A stretch of 36,988 nt of DNA, taken from positions 1 to 36,988 of the forward strand of contig JAHFJL010000002.1 of NCBI GenBank assembly GCA_023245855.1, in the 5' to 3' direction. The notes below the pieces were generated by a model. That model searched no databases. It saw only the letters and a list, made by a program, of their open reading frames with translations, and was not told where the DNA came from. This document shows positions 19,067 through 29,279 of the stretch, one piece after another. Origin of the DNA: a bacterium (GTDB lineage Bacteria > Patescibacteriota > Gracilibacteria > Absconditabacterales > Absconditicoccaceae). Each line of letters begins with the position of its first letter. The first letter of the stretch is position 1. The position numbers were made by a program, and so were the translations under genes.

Positions 19067-19141
19067 ACTACACTGCTAATATAACTAAAAAAAATAATGA
19101 AAAATTAATAATTAATAATGTTGGTATTTCATATATATCTT

Positions 19142-19516
19142 TTATCTAAGGATTTTGTTCATGATTTTACCAAGAAATCCTGCGATTCATTTTTCGTTTT
19201 TGCTGTTTTTGATAGTGGTATCTATGTTGGTGTACGATTGTCTGATCCCTTTTTCTGCTTCTGGACGGTGGAGATTACTGATAGCTGTATCGATATCAGG
19301 AGTAAGTGAAGAGGGATTTTTTACTGTCTCTTTTTTTGCTTCTTTTGACTTGGGCTGATTAATATTTTTGAGCATATCTTCAGCTTGTTGATGTTCTTTT
19401 TCAGTCTCTTGTTTGCCTATCTCTTTCCCTTTGAGCTTGTCTGCGTACGTATTCACTTTCCCTTCAGCTGATCAAGTCCTGACTTCCAGGTTTTTATTCT
19501 CTATTTTTTCTGTCAT
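19142..19516 (-). CDS. Small charged protein between hrcA and the Nudix gene
   Basis: This 124-aa protein starts MTEKIENKNLEVRTGSAEGK and ends in TAA after GIAGFLGKIMNKILR. The body is strongly hydrophilic (KGKEIGKQETEKEHQQAEDM, KSKEAKKETVKN) with little predicted core. The last 15 residues form an amphipathic, Gly-containing helix that could attach to a membrane or partner. It occupies the place often held by grpE after hrcA but shows no GrpE motif. The start is 9 bp after the hrcA stop, so it is co-transcribed with hrcA. Two UGA glycines occur. Function unknown. Confidence 0.65.
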
Positions 19517-19525
19517 GGATGCGTG

Positions 19526-20197
19526 TTATGTATCTAAAGATTGCAATATTTTTTTGAATATCGCTACATTCTGTTTGTAATTCACTCTTGTCGGTCCGAT
19601 GATTGATAAGATACAATCATAGTCTTCAATAGTGATTTTTGCGTATAAGCAGGATATGACGATATTCTGATCTTCTATAAAAGAATAATATATCTGATTT
19701 TTTTTTACGATCTTATTGTCGATGAATTTTACGATTCTTTTTTCTTCGATGAAACGGATGATATTTTTCGTGGTCTGGTATTCGTCCTGAAGATCATCTC
19801 TCAAGAGGTTGTTGATGCCCAGATAATAATATTCATCATTTCTCAAGAATCCTACCACTACACCATCAGCCAAACTTCCTATGCTTTCTACTAATTCTTT
19901 GAGTCCGCTTCTCACTTTGATAACTTCGACTTCCTTTTCTTCTTCTTGAGCAACCAAATAATTACCGATATAAGTTGTTAATCCTTGAACCGTAGGCACT
20001 CTTCCTGAACTATTGTAGGGTTGATAGACCATTCCTCATTTTTCGAGCATATTGAGATATTTTCTCAAAGTGGAAGGTGCGTATTCAGCGTCTTCAAGCG
20101 AATGCAAAAATTTAGAACCGACAGGTTCCCCTTTGTTGATATAATTATCGATAACTACATCCAAAAGTGCAAGAAGCTTCTGATCGAAATTTTCCAT
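19526..20197 (-). CDS. hrcA: Heat-shock repressor HrcA (short form)
   Basis: This 223-aa protein matches HrcA. The winged-helix N-terminus reads YINKGEPVGSKFL, APSTLRKYLNMLEKGGMVYQ and SSGRVPTVQGL, and the C-terminal effector domain ends in IIGPTRVNYKQ. UGA codes Gly in LEKGGM, the usual LExxGYL/GLI position. Known HrcA proteins are about 340 aa and bind CIRCE operators, so about 110 residues of the central GAF-like/inserted part are missing, although both ends are intact. It is the first gene of a run with the 124-aa protein and Nudix gene. A CIRCE half-site lies by clpC, which suggests the regulon. dnaK, groE and grpE are not in the window. Confidence 0.9.
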
Positions 20198-20307
20198 AGC
20201 TGAAAATACGGGTATTTGCTGTAAAAAAATATTATCTTTTTGATATCTAGACTATATAGTTTTCCTTAAAATTCTCAAGTGATTTTAACTTATTTTTTGT
20301 TTAAATG

Positions 20308-20349
20308 CATAAGGTACGGTTTGAAACCGTACCCTACAAAAACCTTATG
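20308..20349. repeat. Nested inverted repeat with CCCTACAAA tail
   Basis: GGTACGGTTT-g-AAACCGTACC (20313-20333) is a perfect 10-bp stem followed by CTACAAA. An outer CATAAGG/CCTTATG pair encloses it. It lies just after the stop of the minus-strand gene at 20354. Related hairpins are at 2129 and 9965. Confidence 0.65.
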
Positions 20350-20353
20350 TATT

Positions 20354-20857
20354 TTAATCGATATTCGGAGCTTCTTCTGTGGTTGTCACATTGCCTGTGC
20401 TCTTTAATTGTTTTTGCCAGAGCATCCTGTTGATGGACATTCTTGTAGGAGAGGCGTTGCAAAATTCGTCCGCCGTCAAAATCAGAAATCATTTGACCCC
20501 TTGCATGATGTAGGTCAGATTAAAATCGTTTTCCCAGATCTTTTGTTTGATCTTGTGTTCACCGACTTTTTCTAATCCTACCTTTGAAATATAATAATGC
20601 AGTTCATGTTCTTGTTCTCGTTCCATATCCTCATTTTTCATATATTCGAGTTCGTGGATTTGGTTCGTGTTCTGATGATCGAGACAGATCAAATATTCTT
20701 TGAGAGCATCGATGTTTTGGAGGATGTTCTTGATCTTGTAATAATGCAGATATTTCAAAAAATCTTTCACCTCTTGTTTGAGATATCCTGCAATATCAAG
20801 CGTATCTATTTCTTCAGCGATGTTTCTGCTGATGATCTCTTTTTTGCTGTCAGCCAT
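20354..20857 (-). CDS. Helical protein of unknown function downstream of the ABC ATPase
   Basis: This 167-aa protein is mostly helix: IAEEIDTLDIAGYLKQEVKDF, LKYLHYYKIKNILQNIDALKE, and an Asp/Glu/His-rich stretch HELEYMKNEDMEREQEHELH. One UGA Gly (20489) joins it to a C-terminal segment FLILTADEFCNASPTRMS, followed by a polar Thr-rich tail. It has no TM helix, so it is not the permease of the neighbouring ATPase. It starts 41 bp after that gene on the same strand, so they are probably co-transcribed. No family was recognised. Confidence 0.65.
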
Positions 20858-20898
20858 ACGATAATTGTACTTTAGAAGAGGTAAAACCGTTTGTAAAA

Positions 20899-21567
20899 CT
20901 ATTTAATGACATGTAATTTGATTGGATGTTTAGCTTTAAGATAGTTGAGCAGGTGGATATCATGCGTTATCAAAAATATCGTATTGCCTGCTTTGTTCGC
21001 TTGGATAAGAATATCGGCAACCATCTGTGTATTTTCTCGATCAAGGTTGCCTGTAGGTTCGTCAGCTACGATAAATTCCGGATCATGGATGAGCGCTCTT
21101 GCGAGAGCTACTCTCTGTTTTTCTCCTGAACTCAAAAGTTTTACGGGTTGATCCAACAGATGTTTGATATTCACTTTCTGCAAAACTTGCCTAAGCTTGG
21201 AATCAATGATTGATTCTCCAATTTCATAGAGTTCAAGCGGATAAATTATATTTTCTCTGACACTCAAATCTTCTAAGAGTTGATAATCTTGAAAAATTAT
21301 TCCTAATCTTTTCCTCAATATCTGAATATCTTCTGGAGTAAATGTAGAGATATCTTGCTTATTGTAAAAAACCATCTTTTCTGGAGGTGTAAGCTTTCCT
21401 GTAATGAATTTTACCAAAGTTGTTTTTCCTGTTCCGGATTTTCCTGTAAGGACAAAAAATTCCGTTGGCTGTAATTCTAGGTTTAACTTATCAAAAAGCG
21501 GCATAGGATTGTCTCGATATCATCGGCTGAGATTTTTGATCTCTATTAGCGGAGTGCTTTTTTCCAT
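20899..21567 (-). CDS. ABC transporter ATPase of the FtsE/LolD type
   Basis: This 222-aa nucleotide-binding domain has Walker A GKSGTGKTT (42-50), Q-loop GIIFQDYQLLEDLSVREN, signature LLSSGEKQRVALARAL, Walker B EFIVADEPTGNLD and the H-loop LITHDIH. The DYxLLxxxTVxEN and DEPTGNLD forms are those of FtsE, LolD and MacB, which drive mechanotransmission rather than transport in FtsEX. UGA codes Gly in the N-terminal LSRGYRD. No FtsX/MacB-like permease is adjacent (the neighbour is soluble), so the partner must be elsewhere. Stop is TAG. Start at 21567 is chosen because it includes the conserved first strand (IEIKNLSRGY). Confidence 0.88.
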
Positions 21568-21779
21568 TGGTAGTGGTGATATAAAAGTTTTTGTTTGTAT
21601 GATTAAGTATAGTCTCAAAAAGTTTTTTTTGCAAAATAAAATGTCCGCTTGGGACTGTTTGGATTGACAAAATCATTAAAATTGACCAAAATTGTCAAAA
21701 ATGGAGTAAAAATGGTTGAAACTTTGGCTGATTTCCTTACTTTTACACTAAAGAATATTTAATCTTTAGGTAAACTCAT

Positions 21780-22805
<1,026 letters not shown>

Positions 22806-22826
22806 AAAATTATTCCAAGTATATAT

Positions 22827-22862
22827 AAAATTTCTCTGCTATGGCGGGGATTTTTTTTATTT
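22827..22862 (+). terminator. pheS terminator
   Basis: AAATTTCTCTGC-tatg-GCGGGGATTTTTTTT is a stem with several G-U pairs and a T-run, 22 bp after the stop. Confidence 0.75.
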
Positions 22863-22876
22863 TATGGTAGGTATAC

Positions 22877-22906
22877 TTGAAATTAGTATTCAAATACATA
22901 TATTAT
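22877..22906 (+). promoter_or_regulatory. Putative promoter of the coiled-coil gene
   Basis: TTGAAA (22877-22882), 18-nt spacer and TATTAT (22901-22906), about 48 bp before ATG 22954. Confidence 0.45.
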
Positions 22907-22953
22907 ACAAAATGTAAACATAAATATAAACAAATAAAAAAAACAAAAAAATT

Positions 22954-23841
22954 ATGAAACAGAATCTTGAAAACAATGAACGTATTCTTCTTAGGTTCAA
23001 AAAAGAATTCGAGCCTCTCAAAAAAGAGGAGTCTGAAGCCCGTAGATTGTGGACTTTGGGCTACAAAAAATATATGTCTGCGGTTGAAGGCTTAAATGAA
23101 AGACGGAAAAAAAAGCTGACCACTGATACAGTTAAAGATGATATTATCAATAAAGCTGTTCAAAATCTTTGGGATACTCTGGAGGGGTGGAATGCTAAAT
23201 CAGAAGCATTGACCAAACGTAGGGATGCCGCCCGCAATGCCATGAGAACTAAGGAATATGAAATCTTAGAACAAGAAAAACTTTTGGAAAAGCTTCTTCA
23301 TGAATACAAGTTACAACTTGAACAAGGAGATAGTATGATAGACAAGGTATTTTTGCTTAACGAAAGCGTTGTTGCTTCATTGGAGCATATGGACAAATAT
23401 CTTTCTGCTCAGGTATTCTCTCAATTGCATGAAAAAGGTACACAAAAAACTATTGAAAATAGTCAGTTGACTAAGCGTGTTGTTATTATGACCAATAGCA
23501 TCACCTTTATGGATATCTCTAAAGTAGAAGAAGCAAAGGAGCATATCGATGCATTTTTTGCACGGATAAATCCTGATAAGAATATTCAATCGGAAGATGA
23601 TACCGTTGCTATGCTTTCAGAACTCCTTAAGGAGCTTCTGGTTGTTAAGATCAAAGTCAAAGCCGGTCCTAATCTTTCCAAATTCTTAGCTTTGGAATTG
23701 AGTGAAGAAAAATTCTCTGAGCTCAAAAAAGCGCAAAAATTGTTGGCAAGCGCTACCAATTATGTACGATCCGGTAAATATGTCCGACTTTTTACCAGAA
23801 CTACCAAAGAAGATGTTTGGGAGCCTGTCAGACAATCGTAA
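22954..23841 (+). CDS. Coiled-coil protein of unknown function (295 aa)
   Basis: This protein is almost entirely helical and charged: NNERILLRFKKEFEPLKKEE, RLWTLGYKKYMSAVEGL, NERRKKKLTTDTVKDDI, LTKRRDAARNAMRTKEYEIL and EQEKLLEKLLHEYKLQLEQG. The second half includes a stretch with more hydrophobics (VVIMTNSITFMDISKVEEA) and a basic end (YVRSGKYVRLFTRTTKED). It has no signal or TM helix. All of its few glycines are GGN codons; no UGA is used. A terminator follows directly, and the gene has its own promoter, so it is a single-gene unit. Function unknown; a scaffold-like role is inferred only from the coiled coil. Confidence 0.75.
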   Translation: MKQNLENNERILLRFKKEFEPLKKEESEARRLWTLGYKKYMSAVEGLNERRKKKLTTDTVKDDIINKAVQNLWDTLEGWNAKSEALTKRRDAARNAMRTKEYEILEQEKLLEKLLHEYKLQLEQGDSMIDKVFLLNESVVASLEHMDKYLSAQVFSQLHEKGTQKTIENSQLTKRVVIMTNSITFMDISKVEEAKEHIDAFFARINPDKNIQSEDDTVAMLSELLKELLVVKIKVKAGPNLSKFLALELSEEKFSELKKAQKLLASATNYVRSGKYVRLFTRTTKEDVWEPVRQS

Positions 23842-23859
23842 AAAAATTATTTATTATTA

Positions 23860-23891
23860 TAAAACCTGCAGTATTTCTGCAGGTTTTTTTT
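23860..23891 (+). terminator. Terminator of the coiled-coil gene
   Basis: AAAACCTGCAG-tattt-CTGCAGG followed by eight T residues; perfect 7-bp core stem. Confidence 0.9.
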
Positions 23892-23892
23892 C

Positions 23893-23984
23893 TATCACAT
23901 AGGAATTTCGAAATATTCCTATTCCGCTAAAGCGGGATAAAAACGACGTTAAACTTTTTTTGGAAGTTTCGGCGTCTTATTTTA
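23893..23984. repeat. Interspersed structured repeat, family A, copy A3 (shortest form)
   Basis: The minimal A element: ATAGGAAT...ATTCCTAT, CCGC-taaa-GCGG (23924-23935; A1 has CAGC/GCTG), then GACG...CGTC enclosing AAACTT/GGAAGTTT with no inserted modules. The right end meets the stop of the glycosyltransferase gene. On the minus strand the CGTC arm is followed by GTTTTTA. Confidence 0.85.
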
Positions 23985-25169
23985 TTTATTTTTCCATTTT
24001 TCTCTGATTTTTTTTGCTATCATCTTTCTCTCTCGATGGGTGTTCATAAATTTTGTAAATCCTTCTACGAGCGTTTTGTGATGTTTATTTGCTACGAGAA
24101 CTCCGCAGTCTTCATCTACGAGTTCTACGGTTGCTCATTGATTATATCCAAAGACCGGAACCCCTAGCAATAATGCTTCTACGGTTCCCATTCCATAACT
24201 TTCTTTGGTGAGATTTATCAGTCCTTTTGCATATTTCATGATCTTGATCTTTTCGTCGGTATCGTTTATCCGTCCTATAAATATGATGCTTGGTCCTGCA
24301 ATGGATTTAAGATATTGTTCGTCAGGACCGCTTCCCATCACAATCAATGGAACTTTCATCTCATTGCATAATTTTATTATTTTATCTGATTCTCTGACAA
24401 AGTTCACTAATCTTCCGACATATATATAATATTCGTGCGGTGTCTCTTCGACTGCAGGCAAAAAGAATCTTTCTGGGATGCGTGGATATTTGATGGTGAT
24501 GTTTTCCATATCATATAGTTTTTTAGCTTCTTGTGCTGTATATTTGCTATTAGCATAAATTTTATCAAACTTCGTATATCTCAGATCTCGCTCTCTTAAT
24601 CTAGGAACGATTCGATTGAAAATCCTGCCTTTGATTCCTGTCAGCTTTTCTTTGTATTCATCATGATGCGTCCGGATATATTGCATAGGTGAATGAAGAT
24701 ATAATGTAGTCGGTATCCCAGATATCGGAGTAATGTTTTTCGCGATAGCAAAAGAGGAAATTGTAATGTAATCAGGGCTATCCCTGTTCATTACATTCAT
24801 TGGGATTTTTCTCTCATCGGAAAAATCTGATTTCTTTAGATTTTTATCGTGGTCGAACAAATATCTTTTGATTTTTCTTGATAGTATTTTTATCAATATA
24901 GGATAGAAGAGCATCAAATTGCGATAATCAAACAATCGTGACAAGAGCGGAATCTTGTGAGTGCTGCACCAGAGAAAGAGTTGATTTGCTCGTGTAGGCA
25001 GAGCAGTCACTATTTGAAAATTATGTTTTCCTGTCTTCAGTTCTTTACTATCAGAAAAAAGAGTGAAAACTTTTGCATGGGTTATATCTTTTTGTTCGTT
25101 GATCAGATCTTTGAGTACTGCTAGCGCTCATCAAGGAGTTATTCGACAATGTACGAAAGCGATTTTCAT
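23982..25169 (-). CDS. GT4-family glycosyltransferase (group 1)
   Basis: This 395-aa GT-B fold enzyme starts MKIAFVHCRITPGGALAVL with two UGA glycines, the acceptor-domain glycine loop. The C-terminal domain shows YYIYVGRLVNFVRESDKII, VPLIVMGSGPDEQYLK, IIFIGRINDTDEK and the E-x7-E motif ESYGMGTVEALLLGVPVFGYNQG, typical of GT4 retaining transferases using nucleotide-sugar donors. It probably builds an envelope glycan or glycolipid; donor and acceptor are unknown. It ends in TAA at repeat A3. The next gene upstream (25487) is on the other strand, with repeat A4 between. Confidence 0.9.
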
Positions 25170-25324
25170 AGTTGATTGGATTAAACGATAAACGATGTTC
25201 GGTAAAGTATTACCTAATCACGATACGTTTTGTTAATTTATCGTTTTATAGGTTCGAAGCAAGGAAAATATTTTACTTACAATTTCTTGAAATGTGTCAG
25301 GAAAACGATATTACTCAATGGTTT

Positions 25325-25469
25325 TATCACATAGGAATTTTTGAAATTCCTATTCAGCTACGCTGGATAAAAACGACGTTAAACTTCTTGTGTATCGATT
25401 TTCGATATAACTCTTACATCCCCGAAAAGTCGGGGTGGTCGAGAAAGAAGTTTCGGCGTCTTATTTTAT
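25325..25469. repeat. Interspersed structured repeat, family A, copy A4
   Basis: H1 hairpin, CAGC-tac-GCTG, GACG/CGTC and AAACTTCT/AGAAGTTT enclosing TATCGA-ttt-TCGATA (25393-25407) and CCCCGA-aaag-TCGGGG (25420-25435), as in A2 but without the CCTTAG hairpin. The rest of the 25170-25486 gap holds only AT-rich sequence. Confidence 0.85.
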
Positions 25470-25486
25470 GTTTTGTCTAGATTATC

Positions 25487-25903
25487 ATGAATCAAGAAGA
25501 AAGAGTGTTTGTCAGAAGAAATATCATCAAGTTTGTCATCGGATTGATATTGTTAGGATTCTCATTTTCATATATCCAAAATCATCCTGCAGAAAAATCG
25601 TCTATTTTCTCCGGTTTTGAAGTGCTTTGGCAGAGAGTTGTCGTATATTATCATAAGATAACGAATAGTGATTCTGCAGCTTTCCAAAAGAAATATGATT
25701 ATGAAAAAACTTATAAAGAACTCATCAATATGGCGCAAAGCAAATCCTGTGTTGACCCTAATGTCCTGACTACATTGAATGAAACCTATATTCAACTCCA
25801 AAAAGAATGAGCTAGTACTTTAGATGCAAATCTTCCTGGATATATCCGCAAAGCCAATGAATACAAGAATATGATTGATAATTGTACTACCTCAAATAAA
25901 TAA
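25487..25903 (+). CDS. Small single-TM protein
   Basis: This 138-aa protein starts MNQEERVFVRRN, then TM helix IIKFVIGLILLGFSFSYI, then a soluble, helix-rich extracytoplasmic domain (ILWQ-type segment GFEVLWQRVVVYYHKI, KYDYEKTYKELINMA) with two Cys (SCVDPN and DNCTTSNK) that may form a disulfide. UGA Gly at 25808. It starts 15 bp after repeat A4 and ends before its own terminator. No family was recognised. Confidence 0.7.
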
Positions 25904-25912
25904 AGTTTAGCA

Positions 25913-25953
25913 TAAAAAAAACCTCCTGTACTATCATGGGAGGTTTTTTATAA
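25913..25953 (+). terminator. Terminator of the 25487 gene
   Basis: AAAAAAACCTCC-(tgtactatcat)-GGGAGGTTTTTTA. The A-run on the left lets it work for the convergent rseP gene as well. Confidence 0.85.
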
Positions 25954-25954
25954 A

Positions 25955-27151
25955 TTAACTTATAAAGGGAATTTTAACATTTCGGAAGTGGATGAGGTCT
26001 TTTAATAAAATGTAGACTCCAAGTGCCATCAATGCTACAAAGAATATGAGATTGATATATCATTCTACATTAAAATATTTTTCTGGTTTGAGTTTTCCTA
26101 ATCCTTGGATCAATACTCCTAATAACCTTCCTCCATCAAGCGCTGGAATAGGTATGACGTTGAATATTGCTAGTGCAAGTGAGATCATGCCTGCGAATCC
26201 GAGGTAGAGTTTCCGTCATCCAATGCTCAATAAGCTTTCACCGAATTTGATTGCTCCCGCTGGTCCTGTAAGTTTACCCAGTGAAGTTTTGATCCTTAAT
26301 CCGTTAAAAGATAAGAGATCTTTTCATAGTGTGCCAAGTGCTCAGAATGTAAGTGATGTTTCTGCTCTTATTTCTTTGAGTGCTATTCGCATTGATGTGA
26401 AGAATGGAAACTTGATAGGTTTGAGATCAATGTTTCCTGCAAAAAATGTTAATCCTAGGATGCAATTGTCTACCGGACATTCCGTTTTAGCGATAATATT
26501 TTTTCCGCCTCTTGTAAAAAGTACAGAGATATTCTGGTTGATATATTTTTTGAGTACGCTTCAGATATTCCAGACATCAACAGGATCACTGTTGATTGAA
26601 AGAATGGTATCTCCTGATAATAATCCTATCTGTTGTCCAAGAAGATCTGATGATACGGTTTCGATCTTTGCTGGAGAGGATACTAAATCTCAGCTTATGA
26701 ATCCTTGTTTTCGAAGGAAGTTTACCGTTGGCATCAGATAACTATTCTGTTTGCTCAAAAATGCATTTTCTGGGAGTATTGATATCGGTTTGGTTCCCAT
26801 GGTAAAGAGGGCTGTGAATATCACTCGTGCGAGGGCGAGATTCATCCCTACTCAGGCGATCAGAATCCATATTTTTCTTCTGAGTTTCGCTTTGATGAAA
26901 CTATCTTTTGCATTGAAGTCCTGTTCGTCTTTTGGATCTTCACCTTTGAGTCTGACAAATCCTCCTAGGGGCAAAAGATTGAGCGTATATTCTGTACCAT
27001 CTTTTCCTGTTCGAAGTCTGCATACCTTTGGCGGGATGCCGATACCGAATTCTAATACTTTCACTCCATTCTTTTTTGCTACCATAAAATGACCTAATTC
27101 ATGGATCAATACCAAACACATAAACATAAATATTCCTAATACAACTCACAT
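25955..27151 (-). CDS. rseP: Site-2 intramembrane zinc metalloprotease (RseP/RasP type)
   Basis: The 398-aa M50 protease carries the HELGH motif at residues 17-21 in the first TM helix (CLVLIHELGHFMVAKKNG) and the second metal-binding motif NVIPIPALDGGRL near 339, in a C-terminal TM helix. Between them lie EYTLNLLPLGGFVRLKGEDP, another TM region and a PDZ-like domain (DTILSINSDPVDVWN). It cleaves membrane-bound anti-sigma factors or signal-peptide remnants in other bacteria; its substrate here is unknown. The start is ATG-UGA (Met-Gly), which adds the beginning of TM1 compared with the internal ATG 27127. UGA is used often. The last two helices end in DLIHFRNVKIPFIS. Confidence 0.93.
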
Positions 27152-27160
27152 CTTTATATT

Positions 27161-27400
27161 AACTAACAACTAAAAACTAATAACTAATAACTAAAAACTA
27201 ATAACTAAAAACTAATAACTAAAAACTAATAACTAAAAACTAATAACTAATAACTAATAATTAATAACTAACAACTAACAACTAATAACTAACAACTAAC
27301 AACTAACAACTAATAACTAATAACTAATAACTAATAACTAAAAACTAATAACTAAAAACTAATAACTAATAACTAATAACTAACAACTAACAACTAACAA
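27161..27400. repeat. Heptamer tandem array AACTAAN (~34 units)
   Basis: About 240 bp of continuous 7-bp units AACTAA(T/A/C) (for example AACTAATAACTAAAA), immediately upstream of the rseP start. The last position is variable, and the units are grouped as A/T and then C variants. It lacks spacers, so it is not CRISPR. In one frame it is rich in stop codons. Confidence 0.9.
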
Positions 27401-27500
27401 CGATGGAAATTATAATTATTTAATATTCTTTTTTTGTTGATTAGTGTTTACGAAATTGTATAAACAATTCAACTGTAAATTCGCTTAAATCCCTAGATAA

Positions 27501-27572
27501 TTTATATTATTTATATTATTTATATTATTTATATTATTTATATTATTTATATTATTTATATTATTTATATTA
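27501..27572. repeat. 9-bp tandem array TTTATATTA, eight copies
   Basis: Eight perfect TTTATATTA units sit about 30 bp before the tatD start, in the divergent rseP-tatD intergenic region. Between the heptamer array and this one is ordinary AT-rich DNA. Confidence 0.9.
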
Positions 27573-27600
27573 TTATATCCTTTAATCCATTATCGCTTTT

Positions 27601-28440
27601 ATGAAATTATATGACTCGCATACGCATTTGAATACTGATCCTTTGTTTGAAAATTGGCGTATTTATCTGCAATCTTTCATCGATGCTGGAGGAGTGGGAC
27701 TGGTGAATTCTTGAGCTAGCGAATCCTATAATGTCCAAGGAATCGAAATCGCGAAACAAGCCGAAAGCTTAAAGCTTAAAGCATGAAGCCCTCTTTCTCA
27801 AATTATCGTAAAAGCGACACTTGGTCGACATCCATTAGAGTGCGTGGAATGAGATATGACACTTCAGAACATCCCTGCAAAAATGCAATGGCTCAAGGAT
27901 TTGTGCTTGGCTAACATAAAATATGTGGTTGCTATCGGGGAATGCGGCATAGATCTTCATTATCCTTGATCTCTGGAAAGATTAGATACCCAAAAACAGC
28001 TTTTTACTGAACATTGCAAATTAGCTCGTGAACTTGATTTACCATTGGTTGTACATTCTAGGGATGCGTTTCCTGAGACCTTTGAAATCTTGAAAAATTA
28101 TACCGATCTGACTATTTATTTTCATTGTTGGGGCTATGGACCAGAACAGATTAAAATATTACAAGATTTGAAAATTAAAAAATTGTTTTTTGGTTTTTGC
28201 GGTAATATAACATATAAAAAAGCTGATGAATTACGTAAAAGTTTACACATAGTTCCATTAGATCAATTGCTGTTAGAGACTGATGCTCCTTATTTAACAC
28301 CTCAAATCATTCGTGGAGAGACTAACCATCCTGCTCATGTGAAATATATTTACGATTTTGTTGCTGATTTTTTAAAAATCAGTCCTGAATTACTGTCTCA
28401 GCATACAGAAATCAATTTTCATTCTATATACAAAATATAA
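27601..28440 (+). CDS. tatD: TatD-family metal-dependent hydrolase
   Basis: This 279-aa TIM-barrel amidohydrolase has H7xH9 (YDSHTHLN), VVAIGECGIDLHYP (metal Glu), VVHSRDAF, YFHCWG and LETDAPYLTP (metal Asp). Members are 3'-5' exonucleases or D-aminoacyl-tRNA-related hydrolases; the exact substrate is not shown. The usual GIHP motif appears as GRHP. UGA codes Gly four or more times, for example VNSGASES and HYPGSL. The 5' end is preceded by the 9-bp array, and the gene ends in TAA at 28440. Confidence 0.93.
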
Positions 28441-28457
28441 TATAATTTTATATAATC

Positions 28458-28488
28458 TTGACTTTTTGTTTCTATTTTGTATTATAAT
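28458..28488 (+). promoter_or_regulatory. Putative promoter of the 28536 gene
   Basis: TTGACT (28458-28463) with TATTAT at 28480 (16-nt spacing) or TATAAT at 28483 (19-nt spacing), about 50 bp before the start codon. Confidence 0.5.
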
Positions 28489-28535
28489 AGAGATTTATTT
28501 TTCTCTATTGTTTTTTTATAATTTATTTTTGCATT

Positions 28536-29279
28536 ATGAGTAATGAGGAAAGTCCAAAAAACCTTTGATTGGATGATAGTGAATTCATAAATGATCATGC
28601 TACCAATAAACAGAACAATACTGTTTCTGGAGAACTTTCTCATGTTTTATCTCTTGAAAAAAATCATGAAGGTGTCCCTGATATTGAGGTACAATTTGTG
28701 AATGATAAGCTAATCCATCTCAAAGAACTTTTGTATTGTGTGGGTTGAACATTCACTCCAAAAAATATTAATGATTTTGTTGCAGATCAATTGAATAAAC
28801 ATAGTGTTGATAAAAAAGTTTTTCTTGTTGTTGAGGAATTAAATCGTTTACTTAAAGAAGAGTGCTTTGATGCTCAAAGAGAATCTAATACTCCATGGAT
28901 TTGGGCTATTAATCTCCTTACTCAGCTTAAATTTGCTTTTGAAATAAAAAGAAAGAAAATCCTTAAAAAACTTGAAAAAAAATTACAGAAGCAAACACAG
29001 AAAACAAAAAAAAATGTTATACCTTTCAATATTTCTCCTCTTATTAATCCTTCTTCTCTTCCTGAAACTTCAGAGAATTTTGATTCACTCGTTGAAAAGG
29101 CTGATAAACTTTTTGAGCTCAGATGACCTGAATATTTCCAAAAAGCTAAAATTATCTATCAACAAGTTCTTGCAGCATTTCCTGTTGATAAAGATATCTG
29201 ATATGTAAAAGATCAGATTGTAGAAATCGATAGACTCCTTAATGAGATCTTTTGAACTTTTACTAAACCCCAACTCTAA
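28536..29279 (+). CDS. Protein of unknown function (247 aa), convergent with the VirD4-like gene
   Basis: The N-terminus is acidic and polar (MSNEESPKNLGLDDSEF). The middle is helical (LNKHSVDKKVFLVVEELNRLL, IWAINLLTQLKFAFEIKRKK), followed by a Lys/Gln-rich stretch and a final helical part FQKAKIIYQQVLAAFPVDKD that resembles a TPR-like helix pair. UGA glycines occur at the N-terminus and in LRGPEYF. No signal peptide or TM helix. Its last 17 bp overlap the 3' end of the convergent VirD4-like gene. No family was recognised. Confidence 0.7.

Noticed and set aside
19142-19516. grpE by position after hrcA
   Set aside because: The protein is only 124 aa, hydrophilic and without GrpE coiled-coil or beta-domain motifs.
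27161-27400. CRISPR array
   Set aside because: The units are 7 bp and contiguous, with no spacers and no cas genes nearby.
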